From a virus: 21,826 bases of DNA. The stretch covers positions 1-21,826 of the IMG/VR virus record IMGVR_UViG_3300047095_000369; one strand, written 5' to 3'. The position numbers were made by a program, and so were the translations under genes. Under the pieces are notes generated by a model. That model was not told the origin of the DNA and ran no database searches. It saw only the letters and a program-made list of their open reading frames with translations. Below, piece by piece: positions 8,839 to 15,303 of the stretch; the first letter of the stretch is position 1; every line of letters starts with the position of its first letter.

Positions 8839-10479
8839 CTATACTCCGCAAACGCCACTCACGCAAGCGCGATCAACGTTCTCATCGAATACTACACCTT
8901 TATGTTTCATTGCTTCTTCATAGGATACTTCGGTAAGAGGTTGACCTCCTCTACTTCCATCTGGATAGCAGGTAAATCCACGTAACCGTGGGGCGTATTT
9001 ACTGAGAGTTTCGGAGAACCTAGACACATCGGACTCTGTGTTTCCTTTTGAACCCCAAGCAGGTAGATTAATAGTGGATGAGATGGACATATCAACGTAA
9101 TCTTGAATGTCTGCTTGGAATTTAATTCGTTTCTCATAGTCATGGCTTAATCCATATGCTGTGTCAATCTTATCTGGGTCTAGTCCGTACTCTCGGATGA
9201 GTAGGTCTGCAGTTGAGTCAACGACGTATTCATATCTCCATCTAACTCCATCCGTGAGATAACGCCGTTTGTACGCGACTGCAAAAAGTGGTTCGATACC
9301 CGTTGTAGTTCCCGCAAGTATTCCAATTGAACCTGTAGGGGCAATTGCTCTGTATGCAACAGGCTTGCTGATATACAGTCTTTCACAGTGCTCATTTGCT
9401 GCTCTTTCTGATTCATCTTTATAAACCTCTAACCATTGTTTTAATTCTGGAGTAACTTCGTAACCTCTTCTTCGCTTAAGTAGCCATTCATGGATACCCA
9501 TAAGTCCGAGTCCAAGACGACGGTTTTTCTCCCGAATCTTATAGACTTTCTCGTATGGTAAATCGGCTCTAAGTGTGCCACAGACGAGGAATTTGCTAGC
9601 CAAGGAAACGATAGACTTGAACTCTTCCAGAGAATCCACATTGCCAAGATTGATTGACCCAAGATTACAAACGTCAGAATCATCTTCTGATGTAACCTCA
9701 GTACAGGCGTTGCGTAAGGTCTCATTTTGTTTATCACCAAAGTTAAAACTAAATCCCGGCTCACCTGTCATCATAGCCTGACGACAATTCTCTACGAATG
9801 TATGTAGGTTAGCACGATCTGCATTGTGTAACCATTTATCGTCGTAGTTAACCGAGATGTTAGTCATGTCTAGTGGAGCTGCGAAATTAAAGTCTTTGTT
9901 CTTCATGTCTTTAATCTCTTGACTCCAATTCTTAGCCTTCAAGAAAGCTGGAATATCCTCATGGAGCCAGTTTAGACTGGCATAAATCGCTGATCTCCTT
10001 GAGCCACCTTGCATTACTCCCCGTCCAACTTCGTTTATCATTTGCATCAGGGGTATCGGACCACTCGACAAGCCACCTGTACGACTCAAGGGCTTCCCTT
10101 CTGGACGTAGTATGCTGTAGTCGATCCCAATGCCACCGCCAGTCATCAGACAACTCACGGCTCTCTGTGTTAAGTCTGCCCATTCTTCCCTCGTATCATG
10201 CTCTGCTCGTAGTAAGAAGCAGTTGTTAAAGTAACTGTTACCTCTACCTGCATACCACAAGTACCGGCCACCCGGAATAAATTTCATTGTCTTTACATAT
10301 ACGACAAGTTGATCTTGCTCGTCTTTAGTAAGTAAAGCACGATCTTTACCCCATCGTGTACCACATACATCCTCAATAAGTCTTTCAGCTAGAGCATCCC
10401 AAGTATCAGTAGGTCCTTGTGCATACTTTTGTTTGAAGATGTTCTCAGCAAATGTATTTTTAAATCTATTTATGATCAT
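8839..10479 (-). CDS. nrdJ: Adenosylcobalamin-dependent (class II) ribonucleotide reductase
   Basis: A 546-residue monomeric reductase that would convert ribonucleotides to deoxyribonucleotides for phage DNA synthesis using a B12-derived radical, independent of oxygen. Key residues are visible: first redox cysteine C87 in NNCFLL; radical centre N257-C259-E261 in NACTE; second redox cysteine C271 in CNLGSINL; the PTGS substrate loop at 381-384; and a C-terminal cysteine pair C539/C544 for re-reduction. No NrdB partner is seen, which fits class II. The ATG is preceded by a distant AAGGA only, and its first bases overlap a small K/Q-rich ORF, so translation may be coupled. This enzyme is the hallmark of cobaviruses. 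The host must supply or import cobalamin. Confidence 0.93.
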   Translation of the reverse strand: MIINRFKNTFAENIFKQKYAQGPTDTWDALAERLIEDVCGTRWGKDRALLTKDEQDQLVVYVKTMKFIPGGRYLWYAGRGNSYFNNCFLLRAEHDTREEWADLTQRAVSCLMTGGGIGIDYSILRPEGKPLSRTGGLSSGPIPLMQMINEVGRGVMQGGSRRSAIYASLNWLHEDIPAFLKAKNWSQEIKDMKNKDFNFAAPLDMTNISVNYDDKWLHNADRANLHTFVENCRQAMMTGEPGFSFNFGDKQNETLRNACTEVTSEDDSDVCNLGSINLGNVDSLEEFKSIVSLASKFLVCGTLRADLPYEKVYKIREKNRRLGLGLMGIHEWLLKRRRGYEVTPELKQWLEVYKDESERAANEHCERLYISKPVAYRAIAPTGSIGILAGTTTGIEPLFAVAYKRRYLTDGVRWRYEYVVDSTADLLIREYGLDPDKIDTAYGLSHDYEKRIKFQADIQDYVDMSISSTINLPAWGSKGNTESDVSRFSETLSKYAPRLRGFTCYPDGSRGGQPLTEVSYEEAMKHKGVVFDENVDRACVSGVCGV

Positions 10480-10606
10480 TGTATTCTTTTAATTCCTTTT
10501 GTTGTTGCTGTTGTCTCTCTTTATTCCGCAGCTTCTTTTTATATAAGTTAGCTTTGTGTTCCAATCGATCAGTCTTGGAACGGATCTTGGAAAAAGTCTT
10601 CGTCAT
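10466..10606 (-). CDS. Small Lys/Gln-rich basic protein, 46 aa (candidate)
   Basis: An ORF bridging the 63-residue acidic protein and the ribonucleotide reductase. Its ATG at 10606 lies inside the end of the acidic-protein gene, and its TAG overlaps the reductase start by 14 bases. The product is very basic, beginning MTKTFSKIRSK, with KKKLRNKERQ followed by a run of five Gln and a Lys/Glu helix. Small basic proteins of this style are common in podoviruses. It fills what would otherwise be a 90-base gap. Only a weak purine-rich sequence precedes the ATG. It could bind nucleic acid; this is a guess from charge. Confidence 0.45.
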   Translation of the reverse strand: MTKTFSKIRSKTDRLEHKANLYKKKLRNKERQQQQQKELKEYNDHK

Positions 10607-10760
10607 CTTCTACATCAGCCACTAAGGATTGAAATTTCAGTTCAATGATGTCTTCAAAACGATCAACCAACTCTTCTGAAGAGATGTCGAGTCTCTCCAG
10701 AAGGTCGATTTCAGGCCATCGTTTTAACTTATTTAATAGTTCATGATAAGTAGTTGGCAT
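10569..10760 (-). CDS. Small acidic phage protein, 63 aa
   Basis: A 63-residue protein with the pattern LLERLDISSEELVDRFEDII, which I recall as a conserved motif of short phage proteins of unknown function located near ribonucleotide reductase. It ends in a strongly acidic tail (DVEDDEDFFQDPFQD). It starts just after the holin candidate's stop. No enzymatic motif is seen. The acidic tail sits next to the basic 46-residue ORF; the two may be unrelated, but the charge contrast is clear. Confidence 0.65.
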   Translation of the reverse strand: MPTTYHELLNKLKRWPEIDLLERLDISSEELVDRFEDIIELKFQSLVADVEDDEDFFQDPFQD

Positions 10761-10761
10761 T

Positions 10762-11139
10762 TTACTTCTTAAAGTTAGCTACAATTCGCTGTCCAAATAG
10801 GAAGCCAAAGGCAATATTAGCTGCTTCTAGTGCGGTAAGCTTGACAGTAACATCCAGATCAGGAACAAGGGCTGTCCCAAGACCACCCAGAATAACAACA
10901 CCAGCAGAAATATATCGAGCACTGCCGCGAAGATCGATAACCCATTGCGATGGTGTGCCCCCCGGATTATCCAATGACGCAAGGACCTGCATCCGTTTAA
11001 TATCTTGTTCATCAAGTCTAATTTGCTCCTCAATTGTAGTCGGCTTAACACCGCCTGCTTTATTGACAATCAGTTGTTTAATTCCCTCTACACCTACGGG
11101 TAGTAGTGCAGAGAGTAGTGTAGTAAGTAATAGACTCAT
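10762..11139 (-). CDS. Putative holin, GTA-type 3TM family
   Basis: The ATG at 11139 is chosen because it overlaps the upstream HNH stop (ATGA) and GAGG lies about eight bases upstream. The product is 125 residues. A hydrophobic N-terminal helix (SLLLTTLLSALLPVGVEG) precedes a cytoplasmic linker, then comes a clear membrane segment (ARYISAGVVILGGLGTALV) and a third, weaker one near the C-terminus ending in basic residues. The layout resembles the 3-TM holin family described in gene transfer agents and marine phages. It would make pores releasing the M15 endolysin. It lies in the replication arm, away from the endolysin. Another membrane role cannot be excluded. Confidence 0.5.
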   Translation of the reverse strand: MSLLLTTLLSALLPVGVEGIKQLIVNKAGGVKPTTIEEQIRLDEQDIKRMQVLASLDNPGGTPSQWVIDLRGSARYISAGVVILGGLGTALVPDLDVTVKLTALEAANIAFGFLFGQRIVANFKK

Positions 11140-11468
11140 TTGGTTGGCCTCATAGTTTTCCAAGATTCATGTGATCGCATATGATCTCCTCTAGTAGTTA
11201 ATTCTAAATTAGATACATCATTATTAGATTTATTATGATCTTTATGATGAATAATCTCTTTTCGTGTTAGGGGTCGTCCTAAATAAACTGCCATAATATA
11301 TCTATGTTCTAATACCCAACCAGACTTATCACACATACAGTGAAACTGTGGTTCAATTAAATTGATGTTTAGTTTATAATAACCTTTACCATCAATTGAT
11401 CTACCACCTTTCCATTGGCTATGAGCTTCTCCATGACGTGCCCATTTTTTATTACTCCATACTTTCAT
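11136..11468 (-). CDS. Free-standing HNH homing endonuclease
   Basis: The ATG at 11468 has GAGGG seven bases upstream; an in-frame TTG at 11474 overlapping the ThyX stop is the alternative. The product is 110 residues. The core motif runs from WVLEHRYIMAVYLGRPL through EIIHHKDHNKSNN to NLEL, the histidine and asparagine pattern of HNH_3 endonucleases, preceded by a GxGYYKLN strand. Such enzymes cut intron-less or intron-containing target alleles and spread their own gene. It is wedged between thyX and the holin candidate with overlaps on both sides, and its DNA looks more AT-rich than thyX. Probably a selfish insertion rather than a replication gene. Confidence 0.8.
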   Translation of the reverse strand: MKVWSNKKWARHGEAHSQWKGGRSIDGKGYYKLNINLIEPQFHCMCDKSGWVLEHRYIMAVYLGRPLTRKEIIHHKDHNKSNNDVSNLELTTRGDHMRSHESWKTMRPTK

Positions 11469-11470
11469 AA

Positions 11471-12064
11471 TCAACCCTCAGGTATCCAAGTAAAAATGTG
11501 ATTATCAGTCTCTTTTGCTAATATATTATTTATTAGCACTGCAACCTTTCTCACCTCCCATTGGGCATGTGTATCTGCTCTAAGTCTAATGAAATCCAAC
11601 CATGCTTGGAAGTTTCCTGTAACGATAAACTCAGTTGTTGTAGCTTCTGGTAGTACAAACCTAGCATCCTCTTTTTTAACTCCTAGTTCAAGTAATTGTT
11701 TATACCAAGAAGCACAATCTTTATAACATTCCTCATAGTACCCTAAAAGAACTTTATCTGTTGTTGGAGGATAAACAAAGTCTGCTTTATCCTCCTTACA
11801 ATATCTTTGACTTCTTTGTAAGAAATCTAGATGCTTGCTACGAACAAACTGATGAGAACAAACACGGCTAATATTACTAACATGGAAAGTTGCATGAGCA
11901 AACCGTAAAGTAGCCAGATGACCTTTGTCTTTACAAGCGACCGCCCGTTTAATATTTGATGCGTTAGATGTATCAGAGTTGTAACAAATACCAGCACAAT
12001 TACCGATAAAGTTAACAGCATCAGGCGTGATCTGTAATAATTCTACTTTCAACTGTATCACCAT
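11471..12064 (-). CDS. thyX: Flavin-dependent thymidylate synthase
   Basis: A ThyX-type enzyme (197 residues from the ATG at 12064; GTGs at 12067 and 12061 are alternatives) converting dUMP to dTMP with FAD, NADPH and methylene-tetrahydrofolate. The signature region is R75-Y88 (RSKHLDFLQRSQRY), a divergent form of RHRxxSxNExSxRY: the first Arg and the SxRY end are kept, but the usual His is Ser and the central Ser and Asn-Glu differ. The C-terminal DTHAQWEVRKVA segment is characteristic of the family. The start lies inside the MazG-like gene by about 44 bases. Together with class II reductase it supplies DNA precursors independently of the host. Confidence 0.9.
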   Translation of the reverse strand: MVIQLKVELLQITPDAVNFIGNCAGICYNSDTSNASNIKRAVACKDKGHLATLRFAHATFHVSNISRVCSHQFVRSKHLDFLQRSQRYCKEDKADFVYPPTTDKVLLGYYEECYKDCASWYKQLLELGVKKEDARFVLPEATTTEFIVTGNFQAWLDFIRLRADTHAQWEVRKVAVLINNILAKETDNHIFTWIPEG

Positions 12065-12374
12065 CACCTTTAATAGTGTTAGTAGCCTTCCGTGCTTCTA
12101 GTTTAGCATGATTGTAATCTGCTAGTTGTTCTAGAGTAATACCTAGGTTATCACAAATGCGAGTTAAATACCAGAGGACATCACTAACCTCAGATAGAAA
12201 AGCTTCTGGTCTAACCTCATCCCCACGAATAATTTTCTTTAGCTTCCCTGCCACTTCTCCGGCTTCTGAGGCGAGTCCGAGCACGAGATAGTTGGCTTCA
12301 CCGAAGCCGCGTTCACCTGCTCCCGGATATACTGCGGTTGTGAGAGTCCAATCTTGGTATTGTTTGAGATCCAT
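12021..12374 (-). CDS. MazG-like nucleotide pyrophosphohydrolase
   Basis: A 117-residue all-helical protein of the MazG/dUTPase-like superfamily. The metal-binding acidic residues are present: EAGE at 37-40 and EVSD at 62-65. Such enzymes hydrolyse (d)NTPs to NMPs and pyrophosphate, cleaning the pool or affecting stringent signalling. The start at 12374 has AAGGAA eight bases upstream, and the N-terminus (MDLKQYQDWTLTTAVYPG) is family-typical. The first 136 bases overlap the end of the DUF3310 gene out of frame, and its last 44 bases overlap thyX. Substrate cannot be told from sequence; dUTP hydrolysis feeding ThyX with dUMP is one possibility. Confidence 0.85.
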   Translation of the reverse strand: MDLKQYQDWTLTTAVYPGAGERGFGEANYLVLGLASEAGEVAGKLKKIIRGDEVRPEAFLSEVSDVLWYLTRICDNLGITLEQLADYNHAKLEARKATNTIKGDGDTVESRIITDHA

Positions 12375-12562
12375 TGGTCGATTTCCTTTTCTTTATTTTC
12401 TTTTATTAATTCTTGTAAGTAGTCAAGTGCTTTCTCTAGGTCAGCAACACCACCTTTTTTCTTCCATCGAAAGACATACTTAATGATGTTACCTTCAATA
12501 AAAGCAACGTCATGTTTCATTAAAAGGTGAAGTAAGTCTTTACCATTATAATGATTATTCAT
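12239..12562 (-). CDS. DUF3310 family protein
   Basis: A 107-residue protein whose first 55 residues carry the DUF3310 pattern: HYNGKDLLHLL, then FIEGNIIKYVFRWKKKGG and DLEKALDYLQELI. The family is frequent in phages, often loosely labelled 'nucleotide kinase' with no firm biochemical basis. Residues 63-107 lie past the conserved core, are polar and low in order (QVNAASVKPT...SPQKPEKWQGS), and are encoded in a different frame across the start of the MazG-like gene. The tail may be a by-product of read-through. No strong ribosome binding site precedes the ATG, which lies six bases after the metallophosphatase stop. Confidence 0.75.
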   Translation of the reverse strand: MNNHYNGKDLLHLLMKHDVAFIEGNIIKYVFRWKKKGGVADLEKALDYLQELIKENKEKEIDQWISNNTKIGLSQPQYIREQVNAASVKPTISCSDSPQKPEKWQGS

Positions 12563-12570
12563 AATTTAGT

Positions 12571-13362
12571 CTATCCCAAATTTCCATTTCGTAGCCGTCG
12601 TTGATGTCTAGCAAGAAGGTACGAGAGGGTAATGCTATGGCAGTGAAAGGCACCGTCGTTAACATCGTGGAGGAAATGGATTCCTCTGAAGTAATTGTTA
12701 CCTTGTGGTCCGAGGTAGTCTTCGTCATGTTCATAACAACATCCTGCAAATAATCCGGTAATGAGTTTACCATCTGCACGGTATTCATTATAGATCTCCA
12801 TCTTTTGATTGTGTCCTTGAACACAAGACATATGCTTCTTTAGCACAAGGTTACGAGCTGATAGTGCTGGTCTACCTAAGACACCAGTTGTAAAGTAGTG
12901 GCTATAAGCAACACCATCTACTAGAACAATGTCTAGGAATGGATGTACTTCCCAACCATAATCTTTATAACCAAGATCCTCGATAGAAATAGTGCCATCT
13001 AGTTTAGGATCATTCTCAGTAGCACGATTGATGCGCTCTTCGTGATTACCTAAGGTTAAGATCATGCGTGGATTATAACGCTTCTTTTTATTTGCTCCAG
13101 CTCTCTCATTGTATTCCCAAATAGGGCTGAGAAGGGCCTGCATTGCTTCATGGGACGCATTAATATCATCACGGTATCTCCTACCCTCAAACGACTTCTT
13201 ACCTACGTCATATGAGGATAGAGACGGCATGTCTGCAAAGTCACCAATACAAACAATAACGTCAGGTTTTTTTTGAACTAGGTAGTGACCAATAACATTT
13301 AAGTATTCGGTACTATGTCCGGGTTTTACTTGTACGTCTGGAATAACTGCATGTGTAGTCAT
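12571..13362 (-). CDS. Calcineurin-like metallophosphoesterase
   Basis: A 263-residue metallophosphatase. The metal-site motifs appear in order: PDVQVKPG (D9, with Gln in place of the usual His at 11), GDFADM (D41), GNHEER (N106, H107), H155 in SHYFTTG, and GHNQ (H184). The DxQ variant and the MPSLSSYD segment are typical of phage enzymes found beside Pol I-type polymerase genes. Substrate is unknown; phosphomonoester or diester removal from nucleotides or DNA ends is plausible. The start overlaps the upstream HNH stop (ATGA). Confidence 0.85.
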   Translation of the reverse strand: MTTHAVIPDVQVKPGHSTEYLNVIGHYLVQKKPDVIVCIGDFADMPSLSSYDVGKKSFEGRRYRDDINASHEAMQALLSPIWEYNERAGANKKKRYNPRMILTLGNHEERINRATENDPKLDGTISIEDLGYKDYGWEVHPFLDIVLVDGVAYSHYFTTGVLGRPALSARNLVLKKHMSCVQGHNQKMEIYNEYRADGKLITGLFAGCCYEHDEDYLGPQGNNYFRGIHFLHDVNDGAFHCHSITLSYLLARHQRRLRNGNLG

Positions 13363-13724
13363 TTTTTAGAGTATCTCTCTTCTTTACTTTTCTGTTTGTG
13401 ACAATCAATACATAAGACTTGGAGATTATCTTTCCCACAATAGAGTCTATTGATGTATTCATCCCAAGTAGTAAACCCTGTTTTGGGATCTACTACTGGG
13501 TTGATATGATCAACTTGAACTTCCTTTGCAGGATACTCTTGTTTACAAGCAGCACATAGATAGTGCTTACCTTCTCTACCAGTCTTTTGATTTATCCTTT
13601 TACCTACGAATGCATCAGCTAATGTTTCATATTTCGGTGGAAACTTACGAGCACCTGCCCGTAAAACAGCCACAATAAAAGCTCTAAAACGTCCTTCAGT
13701 CCAAAGAGGGTGCGGTGAGTTCAT
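13359..13724 (-). CDS. Zinc-binding HNH nuclease
   Basis: A 121-residue protein with an HNH fold: CAAC zinc pair, VQVDHINPVV (catalytic His region), NLQVLCIDCHKQK (second zinc pair and His). This version, without an AP2 or LAGLIDADG DNA-recognition domain, recurs in podoviral replication clusters next to exonuclease and polymerase genes. It may be a resident recombination or packaging nuclease rather than a homing enzyme; that is inference. The ATG follows GAGAT. Its first 29 bases overlap the tail of the AP2-HNH gene, and its stop overlaps the metallophosphatase start. Confidence 0.8.
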   Translation of the reverse strand: MNSPHPLWTEGRFRAFIVAVLRAGARKFPPKYETLADAFVGKRINQKTGREGKHYLCAACKQEYPAKEVQVDHINPVVDPKTGFTTWDEYINRLYCGKDNLQVLCIDCHKQKSKEERYSKK

Positions 13725-14184
13725 GTATGATCTCTAGTTTCTTTTTAAGATATACATTATGAGCCTCATCAGCAGTTAAATAACTACCTAGATGCAATAA
13801 TGTATTACCAATACGAAGTCTAGCGACATACTTGTTTCCGCTTCTCGATACTCCAAGTGTGTTAGTGCTATTTGATTTATGTGCTTGCTTTTTATTATAC
13901 ATATTAACTTCTTGAACTACATCTCTCAAGTTATTAATAGCATTGTTTAATTTATTACCATCAATATGATCTACCTGATGATTAGGCCATGTCTTATAGA
14001 TATAAAACCAAGCTAATCGGTGAGACTTATATCGTACCTTATTAAGACTAATCCTACGATAACCTTTATTATCAGTAGAACCTGCAATTTTTTGAGAAGC
14101 TCTCCAAATAAATGTACCAGTCTCTGGAAAATAAATTAATTTATCAACAAGTTCCTCGTGAGTTATTTCTTTATTGGTTTTCAT
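13696..14184 (-). CDS. HNH homing endonuclease with AP2-type DNA-binding domain
   Basis: A 162-residue protein. Residues 1-60 carry the GTFIWRAS strand and the SHRLAWFYIY segment. The HNH_3 core is HQVDHIDGNKLNN followed by INNLR. The C-terminal AP2-like domain has GVSRSGNKYVARLRIG and LGSYLTADEAHNVY. This is the standard free-standing homing endonuclease arrangement in phages. It lies between a small overprinted gene and a second HNH gene, overlapping the former by ATGA and the latter by 29 bases. No ribosome binding site is visible, so translation probably depends on coupling. The DNA is visibly AT-richer than the exonuclease and metallophosphatase genes, consistent with later arrival. Confidence 0.88.
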   Translation of the reverse strand: MKTNKEITHEELVDKLIYFPETGTFIWRASQKIAGSTDNKGYRRISLNKVRYKSHRLAWFYIYKTWPNHQVDHIDGNKLNNAINNLRDVVQEVNMYNKKQAHKSNSTNTLGVSRSGNKYVARLRIGNTLLHLGSYLTADEAHNVYLKKKLEIIHELTAPSLD

Positions 14185-14414
14185 GCTGCATCATCAGTAG
14201 TTCTTTCGGGGACATTAACTAGGTCAAGTCCACTACTTGCGGTTGTATACATTCCGTTGGCTCCCCACTGACAAGGATACCAGATGTCATCAAAGGGGTC
14301 ATAGTAGGCTCCATTGATGTACCTACCGTTGAAAATGTCATAGAACCTAACATTGTTTCCACCTCTTGTTGCAATTGGCTTGGTAAAATCAAGTCTGTCT
14401 TTCGGTGCAGCCAT
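14181..14414 (-). CDS. Small conserved phage protein overprinted on exonuclease tail, 77 aa
   Basis: The ATG at 14414 is chosen over one at 14447 because a strong AGGAAGGAG lies just upstream. The product has the pattern LDFTKPIATRGGNNVRFYD, then INGAYYD, WYPCQWGANGMY and SGLDLVNVPE, which recalls a widespread short phage protein ('TKPVQTRDGR...' type) of unknown function. The first 196 bases also encode the last 65 residues of the exonuclease in another frame. The strong ribosome binding site and recognisable pattern indicate that this frame is truly expressed. Confidence 0.72.
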   Translation of the reverse strand: MAAPKDRLDFTKPIATRGGNNVRFYDIFNGRYINGAYYDPFDDIWYPCQWGANGMYTTASSGLDLVNVPERTTDDAA

Positions 14415-15061
14415 GTCTCTCCTTCCTGTTGCATAATCCATAAACATTGAGCATTCATTAAAAACCTGCCAGCATCTTCAAGATATAGATGATAGACAAT
14501 ATCTAGCATCTCTTGTTCATCTGTAAGATGGTCAATATATTTGCTAGCTTTTACAGGACCAAGTCCCATAACACCAAAGATATTATCTGACTTATCTCCA
14601 ATGAGCATTTGTTTATAGAAATGCTTAATTCCTTCTAGTTCTGATACGTAAGAGTATTCATTATGTAACCAATTAAAATGGTTACCGGGAATCATCTTTA
14701 AATCTTTATCCAAACTAGCAATACGAGTATCTTCTGTTTGAGCAATTCCTAATAGATCATCAGCTTCACAACCATCAGATATAATAGCGTTCCAATCAGA
14801 GACAAGAAAACCCCGGCAGGCTTGGAGCCAGCGGGGTGGTTCTTTATCCTTGCGGTTAGCCTTATACTCAGTATTAACTTTCTTACGGAAGTTGTTGGCT
14901 CCAGTAAGGAAAGCAATATAACTTTCTGAATCAGTGTTAACTAATAGATCTCGCATTAGTTTATCTGCACGGAGAAGAGCAACTTCCTCTTCCCCGTGTG
15001 GCTCAACAGATGCGGCACATCTAAAGGCTACTAAATCCGCATCAATGAGAAGTGTTTTCAT
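14219..15061 (-). CDS. 5'-3' exonuclease / flap nuclease (FEN-PIN family)
   Basis: A 280-residue protein with the acidic residues of the FEN/5'-exonuclease family: DAD at 7-9, EADD at 99-102, SLDKD at 116-120, GDKSDN at 155-160, then the helix-hairpin-helix GLGPVKAS at 167-173. It would remove RNA primers and flaps, taking the place of the N-terminal domain missing from the phage's Pol I-type polymerase, or degrade host DNA. The conserved part ends near EGETW (213-217). The last 63 residues are Met/Thr/Ser-rich, look unconserved, and overprint the next gene. The start overlaps the upstream stop (ATGA). Confidence 0.88.
   Translation of the reverse strand: MKTLLIDADLVAFRCAASVEPHGEEEVALLRADKLMRDLLVNTDSESYIAFLTGANNFRKKVNTEYKANRKDKEPPRWLQACRGFLVSDWNAIISDGCEADDLLGIAQTEDTRIASLDKDLKMIPGNHFNWLHNEYSYVSELEGIKHFYKQMLIGDKSDNIFGVMGLGPVKASKYIDHLTDEQEMLDIVYHLYLEDAGRFLMNAQCLWIMQQEGETWLHRKTDLILPSQLQQEVETMLGSMTFSTVGTSMEPTMTPLMTSGILVSGEPTECIQPQVVDLT
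14419..14427 (-). promoter_or_regulatory. Strong ribosome binding site inside exonuclease gene
   Basis: The - strand reads AGGAAGGAG followed by AGAC and ATG at 14414. It is among the best Shine-Dalgarno sequences in the arm, and it is inside the coding frame of the upstream exonuclease. It decides the start of the 77-residue protein. Confidence 0.7.
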
Positions 15062-15303
15062 TTGTTGTCAGCGATAAACTTCTTAGCTGCATCAAGAGTA
15101 TCTACTTCATCAGAGATAGAATCAGTGTTTCCATCCACAAACTTAGTAATACTAACTCGGTACTTCCCATCCTCCTGTTTTTGGATAGTACTCTTGGTGA
15201 AAATCTCACCTTTCGTTCTGGTGACAGGAAGGGCATAAACCAGAGGTTTAATTCCGAATGCATCTCTTAGTACCTGTTGGAATGGATCAATAAGGGATGT
15301 CAT
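15058..15303 (-). CDS. Hypothetical phage protein, 81 aa
   Basis: The ATG at 15303 is favoured by GGAG about eight bases upstream; an in-frame ATG at 15318 lies further inside the SSB-like gene. The product starts MTSLIDPFQQVLRDAFG, has a central beta-like part (KGEIFTKSTIQKQEDGKYRVSIT) with many Lys/Thr, and a helical end. No family is recognised. It sits between the SSB-like and exonuclease genes with overlaps on both sides, so a replication accessory role is suggested only by position. Confidence 0.6.
   Translation of the reverse strand: MTSLIDPFQQVLRDAFGIKPLVYALPVTRTKGEIFTKSTIQKQEDGKYRVSITKFVDGNTDSISDEVDTLDAAKKFIADNK

Noticed and set aside
9575-10229. + strand ORFs of 68 and 76 residues
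   Set aside because: Both are antisense to the ribonucleotide reductase and lack start signals or recognisable sequence.
10754-11155. A 133-residue + strand ORF
   Set aside because: It is antisense to the holin candidate and the 63-residue acidic protein, has no ribosome binding site, and a low-complexity Ser/Arg/Thr composition typical of a shadow frame.
12555-12824. An 89-residue - strand ORF
   Set aside because: It lies out of frame within the metallophosphatase gene, which has complete catalytic motifs; no own start signal.
11136-14184. Group I intron around the HNH genes
   Set aside because: The flanking genes (thyX, metallophosphatase, exonuclease) are complete and uninterrupted, so the HNH genes are free-standing rather than intron-borne.
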